A DNA stretch of 64,000 nt from Heyndrickxia oleronia (GCF_017809215.1 NZ_CP065424.1:1448001-1512000), one strand, 5' to 3'; positions 7,340 through 15,870 are shown, counted from the stretch's first letter. Program-made: numbers and translations. The notes: generated by a model not told the origin, from the letters alone.

Positions 7340-7913
7340 GGAAAGAAGAATATTTAGTGATTGTCCTTTTTCTTCCTTATTATATAGGTGGATAAACAGG
7401 GGTAGGATTTAAATTGGGTTTGTAATCGCTGTTGTCTTTGTAGTAATCTAAAAGTGGAGACCGACACAGTACATTCAATATCCTATGTAACTGAACCCGA
7501 AGGGTTTGGTTTATCGAAAAGATTATGAAAGAGAACAACCACAGAGACCACCTTTTTGCCTTTGCGGAGCTTTGGGGTGGTTTTCTCTTTCTTTATGACA
7601 ACATGAATTCTTCGGAGGTATCACATGTTGGATAATAAGCAAGAAATCTTGTGAAGGAGAATGGCTTCGTCGAGACAGATAGATGTTATTTGATAGAGAG
7701 TAGAAAGAACATTAAATTAAAGAGTCTGGAGTTAGATTGAATTTTTTACAAAACATTGTATGAAAAATACAAAAATCTGAATTATTATACATAAAAAATT
7801 TAAGGAATTGTGCTGAAAAATTTATTTCACACATGCTCCACTTGGGGGAAATTGATACAACATATGATAGTAAAGGAAAAACTTAATTTCACCCAAATAA
7901 ATATCTAATATAA
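7340..7913. other. Gene-free edge of the island
   Basis: Contains a transcript-end hairpin at 7340-7380, hairpin repeat copy C (7527-7594) and AT-rich sequence with no start codon plus ribosome site leading into a frame of useful length. The stretch ends where yunF homology resumes near 7914. Confidence 0.6.
7527..7594 (+). repeat. Island hairpin repeat, copy C
   Basis: GAGAACAACCACAGA, stem ACCACC with GGTGGT, loop with CTTTTTGCCTTTGCGGAGCT. Same architecture as copies A and B but with a few inserted bases in the loop. Confidence 0.7.
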
Positions 7914-8252
7914 TGTGACGAACCACAAATAGGTCAAGGATCCGTACCTACAATCTTGAAAGCTACCCATCCATTGAAAACGCTCGTACGTTTTCATGGA
8001 AGAAATGTTTACGGGTGGAGGAAGCCACATAACGGAAATTGGCGGGAGGTTCGCTATTTGTATCGTTATAACCATCAGGAATTAACTGAATGGCAAGAGA
8101 GGATCCTATTGTTGGAAAAACAAAGCGAAGATATTTATATCATTTTTAATAATAACTCTGGTGGAGATGCAGCAGATAATGCAAAGCAATTAATTAACAT
8201 ACTTTCAATTGAATATAGTGGATTAGCGCCAAAACAATTAGATTTATTTTAG
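7914..8252 (+). pseudogene. yunF: yunF remnant (DUF72), C-terminal third only
   Basis: Homology is readable from CDEPQIGQGSVPTILKATHP (7914) through VRFHGRNVYGW, WREVRYLYRYN and NNNSGGDAADNAKQ to the terminal PKQLDLF, the typical end of DUF72 proteins such as B. subtilis YunF. The family is about 280 aa; only about 112 aa remain, with an in-frame stop at 7911 just upstream and no start signal. The break coincides with the end of the island, so yunF was cut by its insertion. The gene is 11 bp before yunD, as expected from the usual yunD neighbourhood. Confidence 0.85.
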
Positions 8253-8263
8253 GAGAGTTATTC

Positions 8264-9637
8264 ATGCTTGAAACCATCCATATTTACCATACGAATGATA
8301 TTCATAGCCATCTTGAAAATTGGCCAAGAATTAGAGATTTCCTTATGAATAAAAAGATGGTACATCGTGACCATAGAGAAGATTGTTTCCTATTTGATAT
8401 TGGAGATCATGTTGATCGGTGGCATCCTTTTACAGAAGCTACTATTGGCAAAGGAAATATTGGGCTGATGAATGCAGTTGGTTATACAGCAGCTACCATC
8501 GGAAATAATGAGGGGATCACCTTATCGCATCAGGAATTAGATTCTCTTTATTCTGATGCTGATTTTGATCTAATTTTAGCAAATGTATATGATAATAAAA
8601 TGAATCGTCCTAATTGGACTGTCCCACATCAGATTTATCATTCAAAAGGTGGACTAAAAATAGGGGTTACAGCTGTAACAGCTTATTTCCAGCAACTCTA
8701 TGAGCTTTTAGAATGGCATGTTGAAGAGCCTTTTAAGGAGTTGCATAGTCAAGTAAAAGAATTGAAAGAACAAGTCGATGTTTTGATCTTACTGTCCCAT
8801 TTAGGTATCCATGATGATGAGAAAATCGCAACATTATTTCCAGAAATAGATTTGATATTGGGGGGACATACCCATCATATATTGGAAAAAGGGAAACTAG
8901 TTGATCGAACCTTATTAGCTGCCGCGGGGAAACATGGAAAGTTTATTGGGCATGTTAAACTTGAAGTTGATCTCGATAAAAAGATCGTTACGGATAAACA
9001 AGCGCAGTTGAACGAAACGGCTAAATTACCTCCGTCGCAAAATGAAAAAGAGGAAATTGCAGATTTTTATGAAAAGGGTAGAAAACTATTGTTTCAAGAG
9101 ATTGTACGATTGCCAGAATCGCTATCTGTTGAATGGTTTAAGGAGTCCCAGCTAACGGTTTTGCTTTGTGAAGCAATTGAAGAGTGGTGTGACGCAGATT
9201 GTGCTTTTATTAATGCTGGTTTACTTCTCGATCATTTAGAAAAAGGAATGGTCACAAAATATGAGCTTCATAAAATTTTACCTCACCCGATTAATCCATG
9301 TTTAATTGAATTAAATGGAAGGGATTTGCATAGTGTTATTTTGCAAACCCTTGATCCGAAATGGCCAAAATTAGAACTGAAAGGCCTGGGCTTTCGTGGA
9401 ACTATTTTAGGTAACTTTGTATATACCAATATATCTATCGAAGGCAGTGATATGTACATTAAGGATCAAAAAGTTCAATCTAATAAAATGTACAAACTTG
9501 GAACCATTGATATGTATACCTTTGGCCATTTTTTCCCTGAATTATATTTGGCTGATAAAAAATATTTTCTACCCGAATTTTTGCGAGATGTTATGGAATG
9601 GAAACTAAAAAAGGAATACAAAAGTGAAAAGCAGTAA
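8264..9637 (+). CDS. yunD: YunD-like cytoplasmic 5'-nucleotidase/metallophosphatase family protein
   Basis: 457 aa, AGGAGAG 8 nt before ATG. The N-terminal two-metal phosphatase domain shows HTNDIHSH (residues 9-16), FDIGDHVDR (about 46-54), GNNEG (about 86) and GGHTHH (near 200); the C-terminal half fits the UshA-type substrate domain (residues about 280-430, with CDADCAFINAG). Unlike secreted UshA it has no signal peptide, so it works inside the cell on nucleotides or related phosphoesters. Neighbours yunC and yunB are those of B. subtilis yunD. Confidence 0.9.
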   Translation: MLETIHIYHTNDIHSHLENWPRIRDFLMNKKMVHRDHREDCFLFDIGDHVDRWHPFTEATIGKGNIGLMNAVGYTAATIGNNEGITLSHQELDSLYSDADFDLILANVYDNKMNRPNWTVPHQIYHSKGGLKIGVTAVTAYFQQLYELLEWHVEEPFKELHSQVKELKEQVDVLILLSHLGIHDDEKIATLFPEIDLILGGHTHHILEKGKLVDRTLLAAAGKHGKFIGHVKLEVDLDKKIVTDKQAQLNETAKLPPSQNEKEEIADFYEKGRKLLFQEIVRLPESLSVEWFKESQLTVLLCEAIEEWCDADCAFINAGLLLDHLEKGMVTKYELHKILPHPINPCLIELNGRDLHSVILQTLDPKWPKLELKGLGFRGTILGNFVYTNISIEGSDMYIKDQKVQSNKMYKLGTIDMYTFGHFFPELYLADKKYFLPEFLRDVMEWKLKKEYKSEKQ

Positions 9638-9697
9638 CCATATCCTTATTAACCCATACACATAATAGTAGGAAATTTGATGAAGGGAGCGATTAAT

Positions 9698-10000
9698 GTG
9701 GTGACCATTGAGCCTATAACTATTCATGGACACACATTTATTGCGACAACTGTAAAACTGCCTAAGACGACGCTACTTACAGTTTCCAATGATCAAGGAT
9801 ATATTATGTGTGGTGCTTTGGATGTTCGCTTATTAAATGAGAAATTAACAGATCGTAAAATTATAGCCGGTAGAGCAGTAGGTGTGAAATCAATAGAGGA
9901 GTTGTTAGAATCTCCTTTAGAATCTATAACAATAGAGGCAGAAAATCGAGGAATTAAAAAAGGGATGATTGGAAAAGATGCGCTATTGAAAATGATCTAG
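9698..10000 (+). CDS. yunC: YunC-like DUF1805 protein
   Basis: 100 aa from GTG 9698, with GAAGGGAG about 9 nt upstream (TTG 9677 is too early). Conserved blocks HGHTFIATTVKLPKT, GYIMCGALDVRLLNEKL and AGRAVGVKSIEELL identify the DUF1805 family. A small cytoplasmic protein of unknown biochemical function. Follows yunD in the same orientation. Confidence 0.88.
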   Translation: MVTIEPITIHGHTFIATTVKLPKTTLLTVSNDQGYIMCGALDVRLLNEKLTDRKIIAGRAVGVKSIEELLESPLESITIEAENRGIKKGMIGKDALLKMI

Positions 10001-10017
10001 AATTTCTATACCTAGAA

Positions 10018-10060
10018 CCCCTCTTACAAGCATACATATAGCTTGTAAGGGGGGATTTTT
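10018..10060 (+). terminator. Hairpin ending yunC and holding the yunB ribosome site
   Basis: 14-bp stem (CCCCTCTTACAAGC at 10018-10031 with 10041-10054) followed by ATTTTTTT. The 3' arm contains the AAGGGGGG ribosome site of yunB and the T-run leads into its TTG start. The loop carries CATACATA, which fits the -10 element of sigma-E promoters. Confidence 0.7.
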
Positions 10061-10810
10061 TTGGGTAAATTTCGTCCGCGCAAATCCCGACGTGGTCCAC
10101 TTCCATTTCGTTACGTAGTACTATTAACCTTTGCCTTTTTTATCTTTTCTACAATTGGTGGATTGGTGATTGTAAATAAAGGGTTAAAACCTACAATTGT
10201 TCGTTATGCGGAAAGTCAAAATCAAAAAATCGCTGCAAATGCAATTAGTTATGCAGTAAAAGAAATCGTAAAAAATATAGAATTAAATGATATGGTGAAA
10301 TTTGTTCCTAATGAAAAAGGGAATGTTGCAGTAGTAGAAGGTAATCCAACCATGTTAAATAAAATGACAGCAGATGTGCAGCAATTGGTACAAAATTATT
10401 TAAATGGGGCAGAAGAGGGAAAGTTACAAGAAGTACAGGAAGGGAAATATAATAAAAGTACCGGTGAATTAGTTTACTCAGTACCATTAGGACGGGTAAC
10501 AAATAATGTTCTACTTGGGAATCTTGGTCCAGATATTCCGACAAAGTTTCACGTCATTGGAGATGTCAAGGTGGATCCAAAGATTGTAATGGAGGAAGAG
10601 GGAATCAATAGCACTCACATTAAAACGTATATTCAGGTTACGGTCAATGTGCAAACGATTATTCCTTTTGCTTCTAAAGTGGCAGTCTATCACCAAACCA
10701 TTCCTGGACCATTTGGATCATACAAAGGTGATATTCCGTTATATAATAGCAATGGCGAATCTAGTCCACCTTCCATTCAGCTAGATGAAAAAAAGGATAA
10801 AGATAAATAA
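10061..10810 (+). CDS. yunB: Sporulation protein YunB
   Basis: 249 aa from TTG 10061. Basic N-terminus (KFRPRKSRRG) then one membrane segment at residues about 18-40 and an extracytoplasmic domain; typical of YunB, a protein made in the mother cell during sporulation. Conserved features include YAESQNQKIAANAIS after the membrane segment and the closing YHQTIPGPFGSY. The ribosome site lies within the preceding hairpin, so translation from long read-through transcripts should be poor while a promoter in the loop would free it (inference). A strong terminator follows. Confidence 0.88.
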   Translation: MGKFRPRKSRRGPLPFRYVVLLTFAFFIFSTIGGLVIVNKGLKPTIVRYAESQNQKIAANAISYAVKEIVKNIELNDMVKFVPNEKGNVAVVEGNPTMLNKMTADVQQLVQNYLNGAEEGKLQEVQEGKYNKSTGELVYSVPLGRVTNNVLLGNLGPDIPTKFHVIGDVKVDPKIVMEEEGINSTHIKTYIQVTVNVQTIIPFASKVAVYHQTIPGPFGSYKGDIPLYNSNGESSPPSIQLDEKKDKDK

Positions 10811-10818
10811 ATTTTAAT

Positions 10819-10853
10819 AGTAGGGTCTATTCACCTATAAAATAGATCCTACT
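10819..10853 (+). terminator. Terminator after yunB
   Basis: 13-bp stem AGTAGGGTCTATT/AATAGATCCTACT (one G-T pair), weak T-run. Confidence 0.75.
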
Positions 10854-10891
10854 AAAGTAAATGAAATATTTAGAAAAGATAAAATATTAAA

Positions 10892-10919
10892 TTGACATTA
10901 GGGTGCAAAATGCTATACT
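10892..10919 (+). promoter_or_regulatory. Sigma-A promoter for the metP-metS pair
   Basis: TTGACA at 10892-10897, 16-bp spacer, TATACT at 10914-10919; 82 bp before metP. No riboswitch-like structure fits in the short leader. Confidence 0.7.
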
Positions 10920-11001
10920 AAAATCAGATTATTTAAATAATCAGAATATAAAATAATATCCGATTGTTTAGTTGACAATTAGGTGATTAGGGGGGTACAT
11001 A

Positions 11002-12516
11002 ATGGATAATCGTCCACAGTGGGGATCGAGAGCGGGTTTCGTTATGGCAGCTATAGGTTCAGCGATTGGACTAGGAAATATTTGGAGATTTCCTGCAGTT
11101 GCCTATGAAAATGGTGGTGGAGCATTCTTCCTACCATATCTCTTTGCATTATTAACAGCAGGGATTCCTTTATTAATTCTTGAATTTACAATTGGTCATA
11201 AGTATAAAGGATCAGCACCGTTATCATTTACGCGAATTAATAAAGGGAGTCAATGGCTTGGGTGGTGGCAAGTAGGTATATCGTTTGTTATCGCAACCTA
11301 TTATGCGGTTATTGTTGCTTGGGCTATGTCTTATGCTGTTTTTTCCTTTAAACAATCCTGGGGAAATGATACAACGGGTTTCTTAGTAGGGGAATATTTA
11401 AAAGTAGCAGATCCAGGAAAAGCGGGAAGTATGGTCCCTGGAGTGTTAATTCCACTAATTTTAGTTTGGATTGTTGTTTTAGGTATATTGTTTGCTGGCG
11501 TTAAAAAAGGGATTGAAAAAGCAAATAAAATTATGATCCCTACACTTGTGGTATTATTTTTAATTATCGTTATTCGTGCATTAACACTAGATGGAGCTGT
11601 TGAAGGATTAAATACTTTCTTTCAACCAAATTGGAATACCATACTAGATGGAAAAGTTTGGGTTGCAGCGTACGGGCAAATTTTCTTCAGTCTTTCCATT
11701 GGATTCGCCATTATGATTACTTATTCAAGTTACCTTCCTAAAAAGACAGATTTAACAAATAATGCTTTTATAACAGGTTTTGCTAATTCCTCCTTTGAGC
11801 TGCTAGCAGGAATTGGAGTATTTGCTGCATTAGGATTTATGGCTGCTCAACAAGGTGTACCAGTAGATAAAGTAGTTAGTAGTGGAGTCATTCTGGCATT
11901 TTCAGTCTTTCCTCAAATAATCAATGAATTACCGGCATTAAATGGATTATTTGGTGTCCTATTTTTTGGATCATTAATATTAGCTGGTTTAACCTCATTA
12001 ATTTCAATTGTGGAAACATTTGTAGCTGGTGTACAAGAAAAGTTTCATGTATCGAGAACGAAGTCTGTAACTATTGGTGGTGGCTTAGCAGCAATAATTT
12101 CGCTCTTATATGCTACACAAGGTGGACTGAATTTCTTAGATACAGTGGATTATTTTATCAACCAATTCGGTGTTGCTCTAGCAGGGCTGTTTGAGGTTGT
12201 ATTTATCGCATGGTTTGCTAAACAATTAAAACCTTTACAAAATCATGCAGATGCCATTTCTGATATAAAATTAGGGGCATGGTGGAGAATTTGTCTTTCT
12301 ATCATTACACCAATTGTGCTTGGATATATGATGTATGATAATTTACGTCAAAACCTATTAAAAGAATATGGTGATTATCCTCGCGAATTCATTTTTAATT
12401 TTGGCTGGACGGTTGCTATTGGTGTTATCGTAGTTGCTACACTAATGGGCATTAAACGTTGGAAGGAAGATCAATTGCAATTACCAGCTTCTTCCAACCA
12501 GAAGGAGGTATCATAA
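11002..12516 (+). CDS. Sodium-dependent NSS-family amino-acid importer, MetP-like
   Basis: 504 aa, AGGGGGG 8 nt before ATG. Starts with the NSS signature GSAIGLGNIWRFPAVAYENGGGAF (residues about 16-39), whose unwound GLGNIWRFP forms the substrate and Na+ site; eleven to twelve hydrophobic segments follow. In bacteria NSS transporters import amino acids. The 37-aa gene 2 bp downstream is of the MetS small-subunit type, which in Corynebacterium is needed with MetP for methionine/alanine uptake; that pairing is my basis for the MetP-like call. The substrate is not proven. Confidence 0.88.
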   Translation: MDNRPQWGSRAGFVMAAIGSAIGLGNIWRFPAVAYENGGGAFFLPYLFALLTAGIPLLILEFTIGHKYKGSAPLSFTRINKGSQWLGWWQVGISFVIATYYAVIVAWAMSYAVFSFKQSWGNDTTGFLVGEYLKVADPGKAGSMVPGVLIPLILVWIVVLGILFAGVKKGIEKANKIMIPTLVVLFLIIVIRALTLDGAVEGLNTFFQPNWNTILDGKVWVAAYGQIFFSLSIGFAIMITYSSYLPKKTDLTNNAFITGFANSSFELLAGIGVFAALGFMAAQQGVPVDKVVSSGVILAFSVFPQIINELPALNGLFGVLFFGSLILAGLTSLISIVETFVAGVQEKFHVSRTKSVTIGGGLAAIISLLYATQGGLNFLDTVDYFINQFGVALAGLFEVVFIAWFAKQLKPLQNHADAISDIKLGAWWRICLSIITPIVLGYMMYDNLRQNLLKEYGDYPREFIFNFGWTVAIGVIVVATLMGIKRWKEDQLQLPASSNQKEVS

Positions 12517-12518
12517 TT

Positions 12519-12632
12519 ATGAGTGCGGGTGCTGTAACGATGATGATCATTGGAATTGTTATTATTTGGGGTGGATTGGGTGCAAGTATTCTTCACGCAA
12601 TCAAGAAATCAAAACAGCGGGCAAGGATATAA
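12519..12632 (+). CDS. MetS-type small subunit of the NSS transporter
   Basis: 37 aa from ATG 12519; GAAGGAGG lies 10 nt upstream within the end of metP and the gap is 2 bp, so translation is coupled. One membrane helix (AVTMMIIGIVIIWGGLGASIL) and a short basic tail (KKSKQRARI), matching the very short MetS/MaAIMP subunits that accompany MetP-like transporters. Confidence 0.85.
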   Translation: MSAGAVTMMIIGIVIIWGGLGASILHAIKKSKQRARI

Positions 12633-12641
12633 AAAGGAATG

Positions 12642-12665
12642 GCCTCAGCATTATTTAGCTGAGGC
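12642..12665. terminator. Convergent terminator between metS and lytH
   Basis: Stem GCCTCAGC/GCTGAGGC with T-run to the right. The last codons of lytH on the minus strand lie inside it. Confidence 0.85.
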
Positions 12666-13643
12666 TCTTTTTCTATCTAAAAGCTCCCATTGTTTTAAAT
12701 ATGGGTATGGATCAAATGACCATTCTGTTCGCCCATTGTCTTTATACATCCCGTAATGTAAATGTGGTGGGAATTTTCCTGATGTCCCTGGAGGTCCATA
12801 ACCTGTACTTCCTACACTACCTATAAGGGTACCCGGTTCAACAATTTGCCCTACTTTCAAACCTTTAGAAAATCCATTTAAATGAGCATAATAGTGATAA
12901 GTGTTATTTATATCACGTATACCGACCCGCCAACCGCCATATTTATTCCATCCCTTCATTTCAACAATTCCATAGCTTGTTGAACGTACTGGTACGCCAT
13001 AGCCAGCAAAGATATCTGTTCCTTCATGTATCCTTCTACCGCCCCAACCTCTGGAATCACCCCAAGTATTATGGTAAGTAAAATTATAACCCCTTGGCAG
13101 TGGGAAGGTTTTATGATTAAGATCTAATTTGCCAAAATGCTTATAAAGTCTTGCTTTTGCCATAATAATACTGACTGTTTTATCTCGCTTATAATAATCC
13201 CATAGTGCTAAACGAAAATGATCTTCATCTACTCCATAATTTAATATAAAATCGGCAAATGAAAAGATAACATCAGCATCGTCTGCTCGATTTGCTTTTC
13301 CATCGCCATTTCCGTCAACGCCAAATCCATTAAATAATTGGATCGATAAGGGAGACATATCATTTTTATTAGGATTTAAATAACCTGACCAGACTTCTGG
13401 AGGAATATATATTCCGGTAATGCCTTTTGCTCTCGGTAAATCATTTCTAACTGTCCGTATACTTCTCTCGTAATGATCAACAGCCGCAATATAGTACCAA
13501 GGAATTTGTGTAGTTATTTCTACTCTTCGGTATAATTCCATCCTTTTTTGATAGCTTTCTTCATCAGATGTGGCTTTGGAATTCGCATGACAGCTTACAG
13601 ATAGAAAAGAAAAGATAAATAAAGTGCATATGAGAATACGCAA
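12651..13643 (-). CDS. lytH: LytH-like M23 metallopeptidase (spore cortex L-Ala-D-Glu peptidase)
   Basis: 330 aa with an N-terminal signal segment (ILICTLFIFSFLSVSC). The middle region (IPWYYIAAVDHYERSIR) is the conserved unit of LytH/YunA; the C-terminal third is a LytM-type domain with zinc ligands in HEGTDIFAG and HLHYG, and a complete Y-x-H-L substrate loop. In B. subtilis LytH is made late in the mother cell and trims cortex stem peptides to single L-Ala. Ribosome site AGGAGG lies before ATG. Position next to yunB agrees with the B. subtilis layout. Confidence 0.9.
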   Translation of the reverse strand: MRILICTLFIFSFLSVSCHANSKATSDEESYQKRMELYRRVEITTQIPWYYIAAVDHYERSIRTVRNDLPRAKGITGIYIPPEVWSGYLNPNKNDMSPLSIQLFNGFGVDGNGDGKANRADDADVIFSFADFILNYGVDEDHFRLALWDYYKRDKTVSIIMAKARLYKHFGKLDLNHKTFPLPRGYNFTYHNTWGDSRGWGGRRIHEGTDIFAGYGVPVRSTSYGIVEMKGWNKYGGWRVGIRDINNTYHYYAHLNGFSKGLKVGQIVEPGTLIGSVGSTGYGPPGTSGKFPPHLHYGMYKDNGRTEWSFDPYPYLKQWELLDRKRASAK

Positions 13644-13839
13644 TTTTAGAGCCTCCTCCTTAATAAATTGATGAGAAATATCGATAAGTGCAAGTATGAT
13701 GATTTAGTAACATGTTTAGTATTTGTAGGATAGGACAAATCATTAGGGATAAATTTTGGAAACAAGGCTCTTGTAGTGATACAAAAGAAAACATATGATT
13801 ATATTTTAAAGCTTGTTAAGGCCTTATCGACTAAAAAAA

Positions 13840-13859
13840 CTGCGCCAAAGCGACGCAGT
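13840..13859 (-). terminator. Terminator of yutC
   Basis: ACTGCG/CGCAGT stem followed on the minus strand by seven T residues. Confidence 0.85.
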
Positions 13860-13864
13860 AAGAT

Positions 13865-14569
13865 TTATGAACCACCTTTTTTATATTGATTTCGATATTT
13901 ATCGTTATCATTCATGTATTCTTTATCATCTGTCATTGTTTCACCATTTTCATTTTCTCCATTATTTAGTTTCGAGCCTTGGGGTGAACGGCTTAACATT
14001 CTTTTTATGACTCCATTAATCGCATTTTCATGATTGCCAGAGGCACCGTTCATGTAAGCAATATTTTCAATATCTTGTCTTAGTGAAGGATCATCTGTTA
14101 CATAAACATGGTACCATCTAGGTACGACAGACAATGCAGTTTTTTTCACTTGATCAGCTATATCATTTCTTCCTTCTTTATCTTTTACATCAGTTCGATA
14201 AGCAATCAACACTTCTTCGTCTGTTACAAGTGAGGAGGCATCATGTACTTTTGGCAATGTAATGGCTATTTTACTTATGGTGTCTGCCACCTTTTCTCGA
14301 TCGAACGTATTGTCCTGTTTAAAATTCACTGCTTTATTTGGTACAGGACTTTTTACTTGTCTCACATAACCGAATTCACTTGAACGTTCATTGGGCGTAT
14401 TTACCTTTTCAGGGTTATATAAATCTTCTTCATTTTGTCTATTGATTGTATTTCCATTTTGCTTATAAATTCCAGAATTTTCAGCAACATCTTTATTATC
14501 ATTGTTATTTCCGCAGGCTGATAGAAGAGCTGCACCTAAAATAGTCGCGGTAATCAATCCTTTTTGCAA
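13865..14569 (-). CDS. yutC: YutC, sporulation lipoprotein of the YhcN/YlaJ family
   Basis: 234 aa from TTG 14569, with AGGAGG 8 nt upstream; the earlier GTG overlaps that site. Lipoprotein signal ends in LLSAC with the lipidated cysteine at residue 19. The body shows the YhcN/YlaJ pattern: VADTISKIAITLPKVHDASSL, then an EVLIAYRTD strand and VVPRWYHVYVTDDPSLRQDIENIA. Members sit on the spore or germinating cell envelope. The C-terminal tail is highly charged and low-complexity. Confidence 0.88.
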   Translation of the reverse strand: MQKGLITATILGAALLSACGNNNDNKDVAENSGIYKQNGNTINRQNEEDLYNPEKVNTPNERSSEFGYVRQVKSPVPNKAVNFKQDNTFDREKVADTISKIAITLPKVHDASSLVTDEEVLIAYRTDVKDKEGRNDIADQVKKTALSVVPRWYHVYVTDDPSLRQDIENIAYMNGASGNHENAINGVIKRMLSRSPQGSKLNNGENENGETMTDDKEYMNDNDKYRNQYKKGGS

Positions 14570-14676
14570 TAATAACACCTCCTATTTGTTATCTTGCACT
14601 GAAATTTTTTTTTTTTCTTAGTAATTGATGGGGAATTAGTTATAATTTGAATAGGGACATTAAATGAGGTGAAAAA

Positions 14677-14952
14677 ATGATAAATATCAATAATCAAACC
14701 TATGAAGTGATAAAAGATTTCCGAAATGGGTTTAATGAGGAAGCCTTTCGAAATCGATATAGTGAAATTTTGGCAAGATATGATTATATTGTAGGTGATT
14801 GGGGATATGGTCAATTAAGATTAAAAGGCTTTTTCGATGATCAAAATCCTAAGGCGGCATTTGATACAAAAATTGGTACACTAACTGAATATTTGTATGA
14901 ATATTGTAATTTTGGTTGTGCTTATTTTGTAGCTAAGAAAATAGAAGGGTAG
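14677..14952 (+). CDS. yutD: YutD family protein
   Basis: 91 aa, GAGGTG 7 nt before ATG. Conserved YutD core: RYDYIVGDWGYGQLRLKG followed by YLYEYCNFGCAYFVAKK with two cysteines. Cytoplasmic, function unknown. The frame ends inside a short palindromic terminator shared with the next, convergent gene. Confidence 0.88.
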   Translation: MININNQTYEVIKDFRNGFNEEAFRNRYSEILARYDYIVGDWGYGQLRLKGFFDDQNPKAAFDTKIGTLTEYLYEYCNFGCAYFVAKKIEG

Positions 14953-14967
14953 CCCCTTTAAGGGGCT
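14951..14967. terminator. Convergent terminator after yutD
   Basis: AGCCCCTT/AAGGGGCT stem at the point where the two convergent genes meet. Confidence 0.65.
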
Positions 14968-15283
14968 AGTTGCTTTCATCATAAGGAGGTTCTTGGTTAA
15001 CATCGTTATCATCATGGGTAGGATGTGCACCAGGATATTCCCGAGGTAAATCTTGGTGAAAGGATTTAAATTCGTAATTGAAGTTACTATATGGACGCTG
15101 TCCTTTTTTCCACGGGGACGATTTCCCTTGTACAGGTTCATTTTCCCCTCTTGGTGATCCATAGGGACCATCAGGTAGATCCTCAGCTGTAATAAAATTT
15201 CTTCTTGTTTCCACTGTAGAAAAGTCGGTATAAGGAATATCTTCTTTATCTATATGATCTAATTTTTCATCCAAAACGCTCAC
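14966..15283 (-). CDS. Conserved small acidic protein, function unknown
   Basis: 105 aa, AAAGGGAGTG before ATG. Very hydrophilic and rich in Asp, Glu and Pro with no hydrophobic core worth the name (DLPDGPYGSPRGENEPV, WKKGQRPYSNFNYEFKSFHQDLPREYPGAHP), so it is probably largely unstructured. I recall similar proteins only as hypothetical cytosolic proteins of Bacillus at this locus; no function is inferred. Confidence 0.75.
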   Translation of the reverse strand: MSVLDEKLDHIDKEDIPYTDFSTVETRRNFITAEDLPDGPYGSPRGENEPVQGKSSPWKKGQRPYSNFNYEFKSFHQDLPREYPGAHPTHDDNDVNQEPPYDESN

Positions 15284-15432
15284 TCCCTTTTATATATTTA
15301 TTTCTATTATGTGATCATTTCAAGTAAATAACTCGTCTACATTAGATGCTAAGAAAAAATAGAACAATGTGTTAAAATGAAATAGTAGAGACAATTACAG
15401 GATAAAAGTAGGTATGGAAGGGTGTCTTAATC

Positions 15433-15870
15433 GTGTATTTTGTAGACCGAGAAAAAATTGAAGAAACACTTCAATATATGGAAAGTAAAATCAAGCTATT
15501 AAATTCTACACAAATATGGGAAACTGATGTTGAAAAGGCAGCTTTAGAAAGAATTGCCCATACAATAATTGAATCCATATTGGATGTAGGAAATTCAATT
15601 ATTGATGGTTTTATCATGAGGGATCCAGGAAGTTATGAAGATATTATAGACATTCTCGAAGATGAAAAGGTAATCACGGAACAAATTTCTAAAAGTTTAA
15701 TTAAAATTGTTGCTTGGAGAAAGATCTTAGTTCAACAATATACATCGATTCAACATCAGCAGATGTATCAGGACTTTTCAATTCATATGAAGGCAATCGA
15801 AGGATTTGTTCCTTGTGTACGAACATATATAGAAAGTGAATTAGGACCAGTTTCTGCATTTAGAAATTAA
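15433..15870 (+). CDS. yutE: YutE, DUF86 (HepT-like fold) protein
   Basis: 145 aa from GTG 15433. All-helical DUF86 pattern: ALERIAHTIIESILDVGNSII in the middle and the segment WRKILVQQY near residues 94-102. In HepT RNase toxins that segment carries R-x4-6-H; here the histidine is replaced by Gln, and no nucleotidyltransferase antitoxin gene is adjacent, so toxin activity is unlikely. Function unknown; it lies 35 bp before yutF, as in B. subtilis. Confidence 0.88.
   Translation: MYFVDREKIEETLQYMESKIKLLNSTQIWETDVEKAALERIAHTIIESILDVGNSIIDGFIMRDPGSYEDIIDILEDEKVITEQISKSLIKIVAWRKILVQQYTSIQHQQMYQDFSIHMKAIEGFVPCVRTYIESELGPVSAFRN

Noticed and set aside
7617..7660. Short frame after GGAGG near 7615
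   Set aside because: Only nine codons before a stop; probably decayed sequence at the island edge.
10911..11001. SAM or other riboswitch before the MetP-like gene
   Set aside because: The leader after the promoter is only about 75 nt and has no matching conserved helices.
15433..15870. HepT-MntA toxin-antitoxin system
   Set aside because: The catalytic histidine is missing and there is no adjacent nucleotidyltransferase gene.
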